NCBI GenBank assembly: GCA_963718635.1
Contig: OY970367.1
Span: 1,116,001 to 1,180,000 of the forward strand
DNA from: JAIOQJ01 sp963718635
GTDB lineage: Bacteria; Planctomycetota; Planctomycetia; Gemmatales; Gemmataceae
Direction: 5' to 3'
Length of the DNA: 64,000 bases
Each line of letters opens with the position of its first letter. The stretch's first letter is position 1. Made by a program: the position numbers and the translations under genes. Shown one piece after another: positions 54,152 through 63,590 of this stretch. The notes beneath the pieces were generated by a model, which was not told the origin of the DNA, searched no databases, and was given only the letters and a program-made list of their open reading frames with translations.

Positions 54152-55576
54152 TCAAAGTTTGAAGTTCAAGGTTTTAGTAATCACTTGCCCTGCGACATTG
54201 GTCAGCCGCTCGTTTCGTCCATTGTGCCGATAGGTCAGCCGTTCGTGATCGAAGCCAAGCAAGTGCAAGATAGTGGCATGAATGTCGTTCACGTGCATTC
54301 GGTCGTTGATCGCGCGTAGTCCGATGGCATCGGTTTGGCCGATCATTTGACCGCCCTGGACGCCGCCGCCGGCAAGCCACATGGAAAAGCCGTGGGGATT
54401 GTGATCGCGGCCACTGTCCCCTTCGCTCATCGGCGTACGGCCGAACTCTCCACCCCAAATGACAAGGGTGGATTCGAGCAGCCCGCGAGCCTTCAAGTCT
54501 TTGAGCAAGCCGGCGATCGGGCGATCGCTCTGAAGCGCCAGCTTGCCGTGGTTGCCTTCGATATCGGAATGGCCGTCCCAGCCGTTGGTGTCGCCGCAAT
54601 ATAATTGGACGAAGCGCACGCCTCGCTCGACCATCCGGCGAGCCAGCAGACAGCGCAGGCCAAACTCGGCCGTCGCGTGCTGGTCGAGGCCGTAGAGTTG
54701 GCGTGTGGCCTTCGATTCCGACGAGGTGTCAACGACCTCGGTAGCGTGGGATTGCATGCGAAATGCAAGCTCGTAAGAAGCGATACGTGCAGCGAGTTCC
54801 GACTCTTCCGGCCGCGTTTGCAAATGCTGGCGGTTAAGCTCGTTGATCAAATCGAGGGTGCGGCGCTGCTGCTCTTCGCCAACTCCCTGAGGTGTGTGAA
54901 GGTTTAGAATGGGCGCTGGCCCGCCACGCATGACGGTCCCCTGAAATGATGCAGGCAAGAAGCCGCTCCCCCAAGCCGGGGCGCCTCCTTTGACCCAGCC
55001 GCCGGGGTCGGGCAGCACCACAAAAGCAGGCATATTCTGATTTTCAGCGCCTAGGCCATAAGCTGCCCACGAACCGAGACAAGGGCGGCCAATGAGGATT
55101 GAGCCGGTGTTCATCTGATAGACCGATTCGGGGTGCGTCACGCTGTCGCCGTAGCAGCCGCGGAGCACGCAAAGGTCGTCGGCACACTTACTCAAATGAG
55201 GAAAGAGATCGGAAATCTCGATGCCGGCTCGCCCATACTTGTTGAAGGTCCGTTTCGTGGCGAGCAATTTGTTCTTATCGACGCCCCGGCGCGTTTTCAC
55301 CGGGCCAAACGAAGCCGGCAGCTTCTGGCCGTGCAGCCTTTGCAGATCGGGTTTGGGGTCAAACGTCTCCAAATGGCTCGGCCCGCCCGACATGAACAGA
55401 AAAATGACGCGCTCAGCTTGGGCTGCGCGATGTGGCTTTCTCGGCGCCAGAGGGCCCCGTCCATCTGGAGATTCTCCACCTAAAAGACTCTGTTCGGCCA
55501 ACATCACGGCCAGCGCGGTCATGCCGAACCCGCTGCCTGCCCTGCTCAGGAAACGACGACGGTCCAAGGATAACAT
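54152..55576 (-). CDS. DUF1501 protein with twin-arginine signal
   Basis: 474 residues. The N-terminus DRRRFLSRAGSGFGMTALAV has a Tat-type twin arginine motif. ERVIFLFMSGGPSHLETFDP, QLYCGDTNGWDGHSDIEGNH, LVIWGGEFGRTPMSEG and RDHNPHGFSMWLAGGGVQGG are the conserved DUF1501 (sulfatase/alkaline-phosphatase-like) motifs. These proteins are nearly always encoded next to a DUF1549/DUF1553 protein, as here (36 bp apart in one operon). They are thought to work together outside the cytoplasm, perhaps on sulfated or phosphorylated polymers; this is not proven. The gene is intact. Confidence 0.92.
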   Translation of the reverse strand: MLSLDRRRFLSRAGSGFGMTALAVMLAEQSLLGGESPDGRGPLAPRKPHRAAQAERVIFLFMSGGPSHLETFDPKPDLQRLHGQKLPASFGPVKTRRGVDKNKLLATKRTFNKYGRAGIEISDLFPHLSKCADDLCVLRGCYGDSVTHPESVYQMNTGSILIGRPCLGSWAAYGLGAENQNMPAFVVLPDPGGWVKGGAPAWGSGFLPASFQGTVMRGGPAPILNLHTPQGVGEEQQRRTLDLINELNRQHLQTRPEESELAARIASYELAFRMQSHATEVVDTSSESKATRQLYGLDQHATAEFGLRCLLARRMVERGVRFVQLYCGDTNGWDGHSDIEGNHGKLALQSDRPIAGLLKDLKARGLLESTLVIWGGEFGRTPMSEGDSGRDHNPHGFSMWLAGGGVQGGQMIGQTDAIGLRAINDRMHVNDIHATILHLLGFDHERLTYRHNGRNERLTNVAGQVITKTLNFKL

Positions 55577-55612
55577 TTGGCCCTCACCTTATCTATTGAT
55601 CGCCGGATTAGG

Positions 55613-57785
55613 CTAATCGATATAGATGAATTCGTTTGTATTGAAAAGCGCCCGGCAGAGTTCATGCAGAGGCGATCGAGCCAAAAAACGCTCGGCCACA
55701 GCGGACTCAGATGGAGACGGCGATCGGCCCAGCACCAACCGATACGCGCGTTGAATGCGAATGCTTTCGCTTGGACTCGCTTCAGTTAGTTGTTCCGCAA
55801 TAGCCTTGGAGGCCTCGATCACCTCTTCGGCGTTCAACAGAGCCAAAGCCTGTGGTGCTGTCGTGCTGCGGTCGCGTTTCGGGCAACTCAGACTGCTGTC
55901 CGGCAGGTCGAAAGTCTCCAGAAAAGGATACTTCAAGTTGCGTCGTGCAAAGATGTAGATGCTGCGACGTTGATGGTCCTGCTTGTTCGGGCTAACACTC
56001 CAACTCTTGGCGCCTTGAATGGCTTCGGCTGGAATGGGCGGTGAAACGCTGGCGCCGCCGATGCGTCGATTAAGGCGGCCGCTGGAGGCGAGAAGGTTGT
56101 CGCGTATGATTTCGCCTTCAAGCCGTGTTCGGTTCATACGCGAAAAGAGTCGATTGTCAGGATCGTTGTGCAGGCTCTCCGCAGTAGCGGCCGACGCTTG
56201 CTGATACGACGCGGAGAGCAATATCAATCGATGGAGCCGCTTGATATCCCACTTGCTATCGACCAGTTCACGCGCTAGCCAATCGAGAAGCTCCAGATGC
56301 GTAGGCGGTTCGCCGTGAACGCCAAAATCGCTGGCCGACGGCACAATCCCACGGCCGAAATGATGCTGCCAAATCCGGTTAGCCATCACCCGGGCCGTCA
56401 AGGGATTGGCGTCGCTGACGAGCCATCGAGCTAAAGCGGAGTGCCGGCCGCTGCTATTCTTTAGTGGCTTCACGGTCGCATCAACCGGCTTCATTTCCGG
56501 TGAAAGGACGATAGGAAAGCCTGGAACAATCAGACGCCCGGATTACTCAGCTCTCCTCGTTCGAGGAGATAAGTCTTCGGAACGGCGACCGTCAAATCCT
56601 GGATGCCGCTAGTGGCAGGCAATGCCGGGCGCTTCGACTCCAATTTTTTAATTTGAGCGACAAGATTGTAATAAGGCGTACGGTCTGCCGGGTTCAAGGC
56701 GCTCGTCAGTTCAGTCAGCGAAATATTCAACTGCCGAACGGTCTTGTCGACCAACTCCTGCTGCCCGGCACTCCGTTGATCTTCCGCGAGCCGGTGGGCG
56801 GTTTGCACATCTTCCGGAAGTTTCGCCAACTTCATTTCGAACAGGCGCTGCCGGTGCGGCCCTTCGATCTTCAGCAAAGCCTCTTGCAGGGGGCGCATGC
56901 TCGCTTCAAACTCCGCTTTGGCCGCATCGAACGCAGCCCGCTGATCAACGGCGACAACAGGAATGTCGTTCCGAAAGCGTGCAGGAGCAAAAAAGGCCTG
57001 CAACCGATAGTAATCGGTCTGAGCAATAGGCTCGAACTTATGATCGTGGCAGCGGGCGCAGGCAAGCGTTAGGCCAAGAAAGACGAAGCCGGCCGTATCC
57101 GTCATGTCGTTTAGGGTGTTCTGACGGCGTTGCGGCTTGTCGCTCGAATCGGTCATATCAGGCCCGAGCAAGTTAAAAGCGGTCGCAATGAGGGCGTTCG
57201 AAACGTTCGGGTAAAGTTCATCCCCCGCCAATTGTTCCTCGATAAAACGGTCGTAGGGTTTGTTGTCGTTGAAGGACTGCACGACATAGTCGCGATAGCG
57301 CCAGGCATTGGGTCGAACTTCATCGTACTCGTAGCCGTTGCTTTCCGCATAGCGTGCCAGATCGAGCCAATGCCTGCCCCATCTTTCTCCATAGTGAGGC
57401 GAAGCGAGCAGTCGGTCGACCAACTTTTCGTAGGCCGTCTTAGGGTCGATCACCGATTCCTTTAGAAATGTATCAATCTCCTCGACCGTTGGAGGCAGGC
57501 CGATCAGGTCGAATGATACGCGACGAATGAGCTGTTCCCGCGTGGCCGCCGGCGCCGGCTTTAGACCCGCTTGCTCCAACCTGGCCAAGACGAATCGATC
57601 AAGGGGATTGCAGCACCAGCGCGCATCATGCACCTCGGGCAGCGGAGGGCGCTGAGGCGCTTTCCATGCCCAATGAGTGCGCGTTTCTCCGCAGATATAG
57701 GGTAGTCATCAGCGGCTACGCACGTTGCTGCGCAGAACGTCAGTGCCGTAGCGAACAAACGCCAATCCAGAGACATGATCCGCAT
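55613..57785 (-). CDS. DUF1549/DUF1553 protein without a PSCyt1 domain (two frame breaks)
   Basis: About 724 residues. The leader MRIMSLDWRLFATALTFCAA has a hydrophobic core. The frame changes near 57685 to reach THWAWKAPQRPPLPEVHDAR, then DUF1549: RVSFDLIGLPPTVEEIDTFL, GERWGRHWLDLARYAESNGY and the CARCHDHKFEPI motif (CxxCH). Near 56535 it shifts again to RLIVPGFPIVLSPEMKPVDA, then DUF1553: DANPLTARVMANRIWQHHFG, GIVPSASDFGVHGEPPTHLE, NLKYPFLETFDLPD. Most family members have an N-terminal cytochrome c domain (PSCyt1); none is visible between leader and DUF1549. Start is 57785 or the Met at 57776. Confidence 0.85.
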
Positions 57786-57963
57786 TCGTCTAATTCTCGA
57801 AGTTGAAACAGAATCAAATGGATTGCGTACGAGCAGGAAGGATGTATGCATCGTAACCGGATAGTAAGCGGAAAACCAGCTTTTTCGATAGCAAGCAAAA
57901 GTCTTGTTAGCCGAATGCGCAAGTTTTGAAGTCTGCGCATTTCTACGATTTAAGCCTCTTAAG

Positions 57964-58022
57964 CACGAGCCTGAAGCGCTAGCGAAGCACGCGCTGAATC
58001 TTCGCTGGCGCTTCAGGCTCGT
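57964..58022. repeat. AAGCGC(A/T)AGCGAAG-type inverted repeat
   Basis: Left arm ACGAGCCTGAAGCGCTAGCG (57964-57983, continued to 57987) and right arm 58000-58022 are complementary except for one base. The theme is shared with the hairpins at 8908 and 8985. The surrounding 57852-58223 has no gene; a short GCCTGCC/GGCAGGC pair at 58062-58090 also forms a stem. Confidence 0.6.
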
Positions 58023-58132
58023 AATATTCTTTTGGAGGTAAGAACCGAAGGTTGCGGCGGCCTCCCGGCCTGCCGTTGGGCAGGCCGGGAAAAGTGTCCC
58101 GACAAACTTTACCGAGTAATGCTTTTCACCGA

Positions 58133-58186
58133 CCCTTCTGGAAATATTTCCACAAGGGCTTTCCCGAGAAAATCGTGGGGAAACGG
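58133..58186 (+). repeat. GGAAATATTTCC element, copy 6 (distal)
   Basis: A 26-bp palindrome with one mismatched pair (58133-58158, arms CCCTTCTGGAAAT) is followed by GAGAAAATCGTGGGGAAAC. It lies 26 kb from the five-copy array and preserves both the 12-base core and the tail on the same strand. It sits between rsmH and the DUF1549/1553 operon. Confidence 0.72.
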
Positions 58187-58223
58187 AAAGCGGGAATGAA
58201 AAAATTCGAAACGGCTACGCTAT

Positions 58224-59171
58224 CTACGCTGCCCGTATAGCCCAGCGCATCTTCGCCGAGCGGGCTCGCGGATTTGTGCCTTTTTCCTCAAACAATGCGC
58301 GAACAGGTTCATCGCTGATCGCGCTGAATACTCCCTTTTGCAATCCTTCTTTGAATGCGGTTTTCACCAAGCGGTCTTCACCACTGTGGAAACTAATAAT
58401 CGCCGCGCGGCCGCCCGGCTTCAAACAATAGGGAAAAGCGCGCAGAAGTTCAGTGAGATTGGCCGACTCACGATTGACCAGGATCCGCAGCGCTTGAAAC
58501 ACCCGGGCCGTTGGCCTAACCTTCTGCTGCCATGGCTTCGGATCGCCCGGCAGCGGATGTGCATTAACACGTACCGGGGCGGCATCTTGAATGAGCGTCG
58601 CCAGTTGGCGTGTCGAGTGCAGTGGATCGAACGAGCGGGTTTTAACAATATAGGCAGCAATTTTGTCTGCTTCGGGTTCATCGCCGTATTCGCGAAACGC
58701 CTCAGCCAGTTCATCCTGCGATAGCGTGTTCAGAAAATCCGCGGCTGTACGTCCCCGCGATTGATCCATGCGCATGTCAAGCGGTCCTTCGCGCATGTAA
58801 GAGAAACCTCGGGCAGAATCGTCAACCTGCATGCTGGACATGCCGAGATCGGCCAGAAGGCAATCGCAACCTTCCGGACTCTCTTCGCCGATGGCGGTCG
58901 CCAGTCCCGCGAAATTGCCATGCCTTAACGCGAAAGGATAGCCGAGCGCTGCAAGCCGTAATTCAACGGTCTCCAGGTTTCCCGAATCGAGATCGAAGCC
59001 GATTAGCTTACCGGTAGGGCCGACGCGCTTGAGAAGTTCGCCGGCATGGCCGCCAAAGCCGAGCGTGCAATCGACGACAACCTCGCCCGGCGCCGGGTTC
59101 AAGGCTTGCAATACAGCGCCCAGCAACACGGGCTGATGTTCGCCTTGCGGTGTGCTGCGTCGGCGGTTCAT
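58224..59171 (-). CDS. rsmH: 16S rRNA (cytosine(1402)-N(4))-methyltransferase
   Basis: 315-residue SAM-dependent enzyme (formerly MraW). HQPVLLGAVLQALNPAPGEV and DCTLGFGGHAGELLKRVGPT are the family start and SAM motif. SMQVDDSARGFSYMREGPLD, MRMDQSRGRTAADFLNTL and AIISFHSGEDRLVKTAFKEG follow. It methylates N4 of C1402 in the P site. It usually heads the division and cell wall (dcw) cluster with ftsL and ftsI; no such neighbours exist here, as expected in planctomycetes that lack most of that cluster. Confidence 0.95.
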   Translation of the reverse strand: MNRRRSTPQGEHQPVLLGAVLQALNPAPGEVVVDCTLGFGGHAGELLKRVGPTGKLIGFDLDSGNLETVELRLAALGYPFALRHGNFAGLATAIGEESPEGCDCLLADLGMSSMQVDDSARGFSYMREGPLDMRMDQSRGRTAADFLNTLSQDELAEAFREYGDEPEADKIAAYIVKTRSFDPLHSTRQLATLIQDAAPVRVNAHPLPGDPKPWQQKVRPTARVFQALRILVNRESANLTELLRAFPYCLKPGGRAAIISFHSGEDRLVKTAFKEGLQKGVFSAISDEPVRALFEEKGTNPRARSAKMRWAIRAA

Positions 59172-59246
59172 GTTTCCCCAAGACGCGAGTCATAGAATAA
59201 AGGAACGATCCGGAAGATTTCATCTTAAGACGTTAGTGCTAAATGT

Positions 59247-59426
59247 CGTAGCGGAAGTCGTCAGACTTCCGAGCAGCGCTCCTGTAGCGGAAGTCGTCAG
59301 ACTTCCGAGAGCGCTCCTGTAGCGGAAGTCGTCAGACTTCCGAGGCGCGGCTTGGACTCACTCGCAATGCCGGAAGTCTAACGACTTCCGCTACGCAACG
59401 TCGGAAGTCTAACGACTTCCGCTACG
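59247..59426. repeat. cluster of five 25-bp palindromic repeats, three direct and two inverted
   Basis: GTAGCGGAAGTCGTCAGACT (then TCCGA) occurs at 59248-59272, 59284-59308 and 59319-59343; the complementary form TCGGAAGTCTAACGACTTCC (then GCTAC) occurs at 59370-59394 (first base C) and 59401-59425. Each unit is itself nearly palindromic (GGAAGTCGT/AGACTTCC), and the two groups together form a large inverted repeat of about 180 bp. It lies between the divergent rsmH and nadE genes. Confidence 0.75.
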
Positions 59427-59445
59427 CTTATTGGAACTATTGCGT

Positions 59446-61440
59446 ATGAACCATGGTTTTGTCCGCATCGCCGCCGTCAGCCCGCAGTTGCGTGTCGCCG
59501 ATTGCGAATTCAATACCGAGCAGACGTTGTCGCTACTTGATGTCGCCGAGTCGCGCGGCGTCGCCGTGGCCGTTTTTCCCGAGATGGGTCTGACCGGTTA
59601 TACTTGCAACGATCTTTTCTTCCAGAAAGCGCTGCAACTAGCCGTTCTTGAATCTCTCCAGCGCTTGGCTGAAGCTACCGCGCAACGTTTCGGCGGACTG
59701 GCGTTTGTGGGCCTGCCATTGGTAATTGACGACCAGCTTTTCAATTGCGCCGCAGCGTTGGCCAACGGCAAAATCTTGGGCTTCGTTCCGAAAACCTATC
59801 TGCCTAATTACAAAGAGTTCTACGATGCCCGCTTTTTCGCACCGGCGAACACCGCTTACAGTCGCACCCTGAAGCTGAACGGCATCGACATTCCTTTTGG
59901 AACTGATCTGCTCTTCAAGGCCGTAAACGTTGATGGCTTAGTCGTCGGCGCGGAAATCTGCGAAGACCTTTGGACGCCAATGCCGCCCAGCTCGCTGCAA
60001 TGTTTTCATGGCGCCACGGTACTGGCTAATCTTTCCGCCAGCAATGACACCATTGGCAAGTCGAGCTATCGCCGGCAACTGGTTGGCAATCAGTCGGCCC
60101 GCTGCATCGCGGCGTACGTCTATGCCGGGGCCGGAACAGGCGAGTCGACACAGGATCTCGTATTCGGCGGACACTGTCTGATCGCGGAGAACGGCGCGTT
60201 GCTGAGTGAATCCGAACGCTTTCAACGTGCTGATGTCTTCATCAACGCGGACATTGATCTTGATCGGCTGCGTGCCGATCGTGTGCAGATGACGAGCTTC
60301 AACGATGCAGTCCTCAACTGGCCCTGCGAATTTCGTTGTATCCCCTTCCGGGTTGAAGAACGAACGACGGGCGCACGCTTGCTGCGCGAAGTTTCGGCCC
60401 ACCCCTTCGTGCCGGCCGGGCGAGAGCAGTTGCGCGAACGCTGCGAGGAAATCTTTCATATCCAGGTGAGCGGATTGGCCGGGCGGCTGGAACACCTAGG
60501 CAAGCCAGCAGTAGCAATCGGCGTTTCCGGCGGCCTTGATTCGACTTTGGCCTTGCTTGTCTTGTGCAAGACGCTCGACCTCTTGGGCGTAGATCGCAAC
60601 AAAATTCGCGCTCTCACGATGCCCGGTTTCGGCACGACCGGTCGCACTCGCGGCAATGCGAGGGCGCTGATGACAGCCCTAGGAGTCGAATTTCGCGAAA
60701 TCGATATTCGCCCGATGTGTTTTGCAGAGATGATCGCGCTCGGCCATCGCCCGTTCGGCATCGACCTTCAAGGCCTTGATCTGGCTGCATTGAGCGAGCG
60801 TCTTAAAACGATTTCAACTGAAAAACGCCACGATCTGGTGTTCGAGAACATTCAGGCCCGCGCCCGCACGACATTGCTGATGAACACGGGATTTGTCATC
60901 GGCACCGGTGATCTTTCGGAACTGGCGCTCGGCTGGTGCACCTACAATGCCGACCATATGAGCATGTACAACCCGAACGTGAGCATTCCAAAGACGCTGG
61001 TGAAATTCCTGGTGCGCTGGGCGGCTGAGAATGAATTTGATGGGCCGGTAAGGCAGACGCTTCTCGACATCGTAGGCACTGAGATTTCGCCGGAACTTCT
61101 GCCGCAAGATGCTCAGGGCAACGCTCAATCGACTGAATCCTCGATCGGCCCGTACGAACTGCACGACTTTTTCTTGTTCCATTTCTTGCGTTATGGAGCG
61201 CCGCCCTCGAAGATCCTTTGGCTCGCCGAGCAAGCGAAGTTCGATGCTCTCTATTCGCACGAACAGATAAAAGGCTGGCTCACACTCTTCCTGAAGCGTT
61301 TCTTCAACAGCCAGTTCAAACGATCCTGTTTGCCGGATGGTCCCAAAGTAGGCTCGGTGAGCCTTTCCCCGCGCGGCGACTGGCGAATGCCGAGCGATGC
61401 CCAGGCAGCTGTTTGGCTGAAAGAACTCGCCGAGTCATAA
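59446..61440 (+). CDS. nadE: glutamine-dependent NAD+ synthetase
   Basis: 664 residues, a fusion of an amidase and a synthetase. The N-terminal nitrilase-like domain provides the Glu-Lys-Cys triad: VFPEMGLTGYT, FVPKTYLPNYKEF and GAEICEDLW. The C-terminal NAD synthase domain starts with the PP-loop SGGLDSTLAL near residue 362 and has ALTMPGFGTTGRT, GTGDLSELALGWCTYNADHM and the final PDGPKVGSVSLSPRGDWRMP. It converts deamido-NAD to NAD with glutamine and ATP. The ATG at 59446 is used; the repeat cluster ends 20 bp upstream. Intact. Confidence 0.95.
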   Translation: MNHGFVRIAAVSPQLRVADCEFNTEQTLSLLDVAESRGVAVAVFPEMGLTGYTCNDLFFQKALQLAVLESLQRLAEATAQRFGGLAFVGLPLVIDDQLFNCAAALANGKILGFVPKTYLPNYKEFYDARFFAPANTAYSRTLKLNGIDIPFGTDLLFKAVNVDGLVVGAEICEDLWTPMPPSSLQCFHGATVLANLSASNDTIGKSSYRRQLVGNQSARCIAAYVYAGAGTGESTQDLVFGGHCLIAENGALLSESERFQRADVFINADIDLDRLRADRVQMTSFNDAVLNWPCEFRCIPFRVEERTTGARLLREVSAHPFVPAGREQLRERCEEIFHIQVSGLAGRLEHLGKPAVAIGVSGGLDSTLALLVLCKTLDLLGVDRNKIRALTMPGFGTTGRTRGNARALMTALGVEFREIDIRPMCFAEMIALGHRPFGIDLQGLDLAALSERLKTISTEKRHDLVFENIQARARTTLLMNTGFVIGTGDLSELALGWCTYNADHMSMYNPNVSIPKTLVKFLVRWAAENEFDGPVRQTLLDIVGTEISPELLPQDAQGNAQSTESSIGPYELHDFFLFHFLRYGAPPSKILWLAEQAKFDALYSHEQIKGWLTLFLKRFFNSQFKRSCLPDGPKVGSVSLSPRGDWRMPSDAQAAVWLKELAES

Positions 61441-61507
61441 CCACCGCGGAGGCGCGCCCAAGAAAAGAATAAGAGTCTGTAACTCGATGTTTCGACCGCG
61501 CAGGCGC

Positions 61508-62212
61508 TCATACCAGAAACAGCCCGTAACAAGCCAAGCCAACGCCGACCAGCGTGGCAAGAATGCCCCCCTGCCAGTATTCTTTTTTCTTCGTCAGAAT
61601 GCAGATGGTGCAGAGCACCAGGCCCAATTCAACCGACAGGTGAGCCCAATCGAGCCCATCCGCCTGATGATGCACATGGTGATATTCGTGTTCTTTCTTA
61701 TCGGCTTCCTTGGTGCGTTCTTCAGCCAGCTCTTTGTAGCGTTTGCCGCGTGTGAGCAATGCGCCGGGTGAGTTGTCTTCCGCCCCTTTTTCATCTGCGA
61801 ACGGGAAGCCCTCTTTGTCTGTCTTGATGTCTGACTCATTGTTGCTGTTGCGATTGATGTACTTCTGCCATTCCTCGATCTTCTTAGTTCGAATCTCGTC
61901 CGCATTCGGCGCGGCAGCGAACAACTTGGTGTAATCGATCGCTTGTTGGCGCTGCTCGACGCGAGCGCGTTTAGCCTGATGAAATGAATACTGATTGCTC
62001 GATTTCACTTCAAAAGCGGCTGCTTCGGTGTGCAATCGATTGGCATCACCCTGCAGCTGCAGCGTCTCGTTATGCTTGCGATGGCCCATCAAAGCGATCG
62101 CGGCGAGCACTGCAGCAATGATCGCCATCGTCATGGCAACTCGCACCGTAAATGGATCGGCGCCATGGGCCGCATGCTCGGCGTGCTCTAAATGCTCGTG
62201 CGTCTCGCTCAT
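61508..62212 (-). CDS. DUF4337 membrane protein
   Basis: 234 residues. A His-rich N-terminus (HEHLEHAEHAAHGADPFTVR) precedes a first membrane helix (VAMTMAIIAAVLAAIALMG), followed by a coiled-coil-like region with QYSFHQAKRARVEQRQQAID, an acidic linker, a second helical part (KEADKKEHEYHHVHHQADG), and two closing membrane helices (LSVELGLVLCTICIL and GGILATLVGVGLACYGLFLV). This is the DUF4337 layout. The His-rich ends might bind metal. Function unknown. Confidence 0.82.
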   Translation of the reverse strand: MSETHEHLEHAEHAAHGADPFTVRVAMTMAIIAAVLAAIALMGHRKHNETLQLQGDANRLHTEAAAFEVKSSNQYSFHQAKRARVEQRQQAIDYTKLFAAAPNADEIRTKKIEEWQKYINRNSNNESDIKTDKEGFPFADEKGAEDNSPGALLTRGKRYKELAEERTKEADKKEHEYHHVHHQADGLDWAHLSVELGLVLCTICILTKKKEYWQGGILATLVGVGLACYGLFLV

Positions 62213-62544
62213 GATAAAATCCGATGCAGTGTCAGAGAGTTGCCGGTCCCGAAAGGACTGGCCGTGTCGAAATGTTCTAACTTGGTAGCCGCGAATGCGT
62301 CAAGGGTGGGAGGAAAGCGAACGAAATATCTTCAAAAAAATTATTGTAAAATGGGAAAAAGCGATTGCAGAGCGAAACGCCCTTGACTAGGATACAGGGG
62401 TTGAATGGAAGAATTGGTTCGCCAGGTTAGAGCATCGGAAGGAACCACAGAACTCAACCGTCACCTTAAACACCCCCGTCACTCCCGGCGAACAAGGCTT
62501 GAAGCTAGTCCATGATCTAGTTGGCGTTCAGTGAAGGAGCATCC
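62213..62544. other. intergenic region, no gene recognised
   Basis: Divergent genes flank it, so it should hold promoters for both. An AT-rich patch (62325-62360) includes a run of seven A before TTATTGTAAAAT. No gene or repeat is seen. Confidence 0.45.
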
Positions 62545-62772
62545 ATGAACTCCGCTTTGTTGCATTATCCCATCTCATCCGAAATCGAAACCATGCTGCG
62601 GCAAAGTCCGCTGCCGGACTTGCGCCACGTGCAAGTTGAAGAAAACGACGCCGAGATTGTTTTGACGGGTCTGGTGCCGAGCTATTATCTCAAACAGCTC
62701 GCCCAAGAAACCGTGCGCTCGGCCATCGGCCAACGAGTGCTGCGTAACCGCGTCGTCGTTGAACGAGTATAG
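62545..62772 (+). CDS. small BON-domain-like protein
   Basis: 75 residues starting at an ATG preceded by GAAGGAG (MNSALLHYPISSEIETMLRQ). The C-terminal HVQVEENDAEIVLTGLVPSY followed by YLKQLAQETVRSAIG is the alpha/beta pattern of a BON domain, which usually binds phospholipid membranes or larger partners. It has no signal peptide, so a cytoplasmic or membrane-surface role is likely. The domain call rests on pattern only. Confidence 0.7.
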   Translation: MNSALLHYPISSEIETMLRQSPLPDLRHVQVEENDAEIVLTGLVPSYYLKQLAQETVRSAIGQRVLRNRVVVERV

Positions 62773-62801
62773 CACGCGAAATAAGTGTGTCAAAAACCTG
62801 C

Positions 62802-63553
62802 TTACTCCACATTAAGAGTCGGCAGGTTCAGGCGTCTTACACCTGCCTCAAGGGGTAACTCATCGTAAGTGCGCCCGTTTAATAAGCGCCCTGTTTTCTT
62901 CTTGTTCACCCCGCCCCATTGTTTGAAAAACAGCGGGACTGCCGCTGTTTCACATTGCACTACAATCTCTTCAACCCATTCCGATGACATCGGACGAGCT
63001 CCTGGACCGCTCTCACCTCCGACGATAACCCAGTCAATGCCTTGCAAGTCGAGATGCGGAATCGGGCCAAGTAATGGCTCGACCGAAAGGAATTTCGTCT
63101 TGCGCCTGTTCGGCGTAAATGATCGATGCGAAAAGTGTAATCCGCGTTTTCAACGCTCACGCCTTGCCAAACGTTATCGGGCCACGGCAAGCGCGGGCTC
63201 AGATCTTCAAGTCGTTCTGCTCGCTTCGTCAGAATCTTGAACTGATGTCGCGGACACTTCACCATTACTTCGAATACGCGTGCGATGAACTCAAACGGAA
63301 CATCCTTGTGGTAGAGGTCGCTCATCGAATTCACGAATATGCGCTGCGGAGATTTCCAGCGTGTGGGCTGCGCCAGCATTCGCTCGTGCAGGGTCACTTT
63401 GAAATCGTTGCGGTAGTTCGGCTGCCCCATCAACATCAGCCGATGCGACAAGCGCTCGGCATAACAGTGCGCGCAACCGGGACTGACTTTAGTGCATCCG
63501 GTGAGCGGGTTCCAAGTGGCCGTCACCCATTCGATAGCGCTTTTGAGGCCCAT
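62802..63553 (-). CDS. DUF5131/phage Gp37-Gp68 family protein (one frame break)
   Basis: The N-terminal part MGLKSAIEWVTATWNPLTGC followed by TKVSPGCAHCYAERLSHRLM has the three Cys (C-x6-C-x2-C) of this radical-SAM-like family, and RIFVNSMSDLYHKDVPFEFI and NVWQGVSVENADYTFRIDHL follow. The frame breaks near 63100. The next frame gives KTKFLSVEPLLGPIPHLDLQ, GIDWVIVGGESGPGARPM and FFKQWGGVNKKKTGRLL, the typical C-terminus. Corrected length is about 250 residues. Family members occur in phages and bacterial genomes; the reaction is unknown. Confidence 0.8.
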
Positions 63554-63590
63554 GCAAGCATTCTACGCGGACCTGAAGGTGGAAGTTCAA

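Noticed and set aside
59247..59426. CRISPR array interpretation of the 25-base repeats
   Set aside because: Repeats occur in both orientations with spacers of about 6-30 bases and no cas genes.
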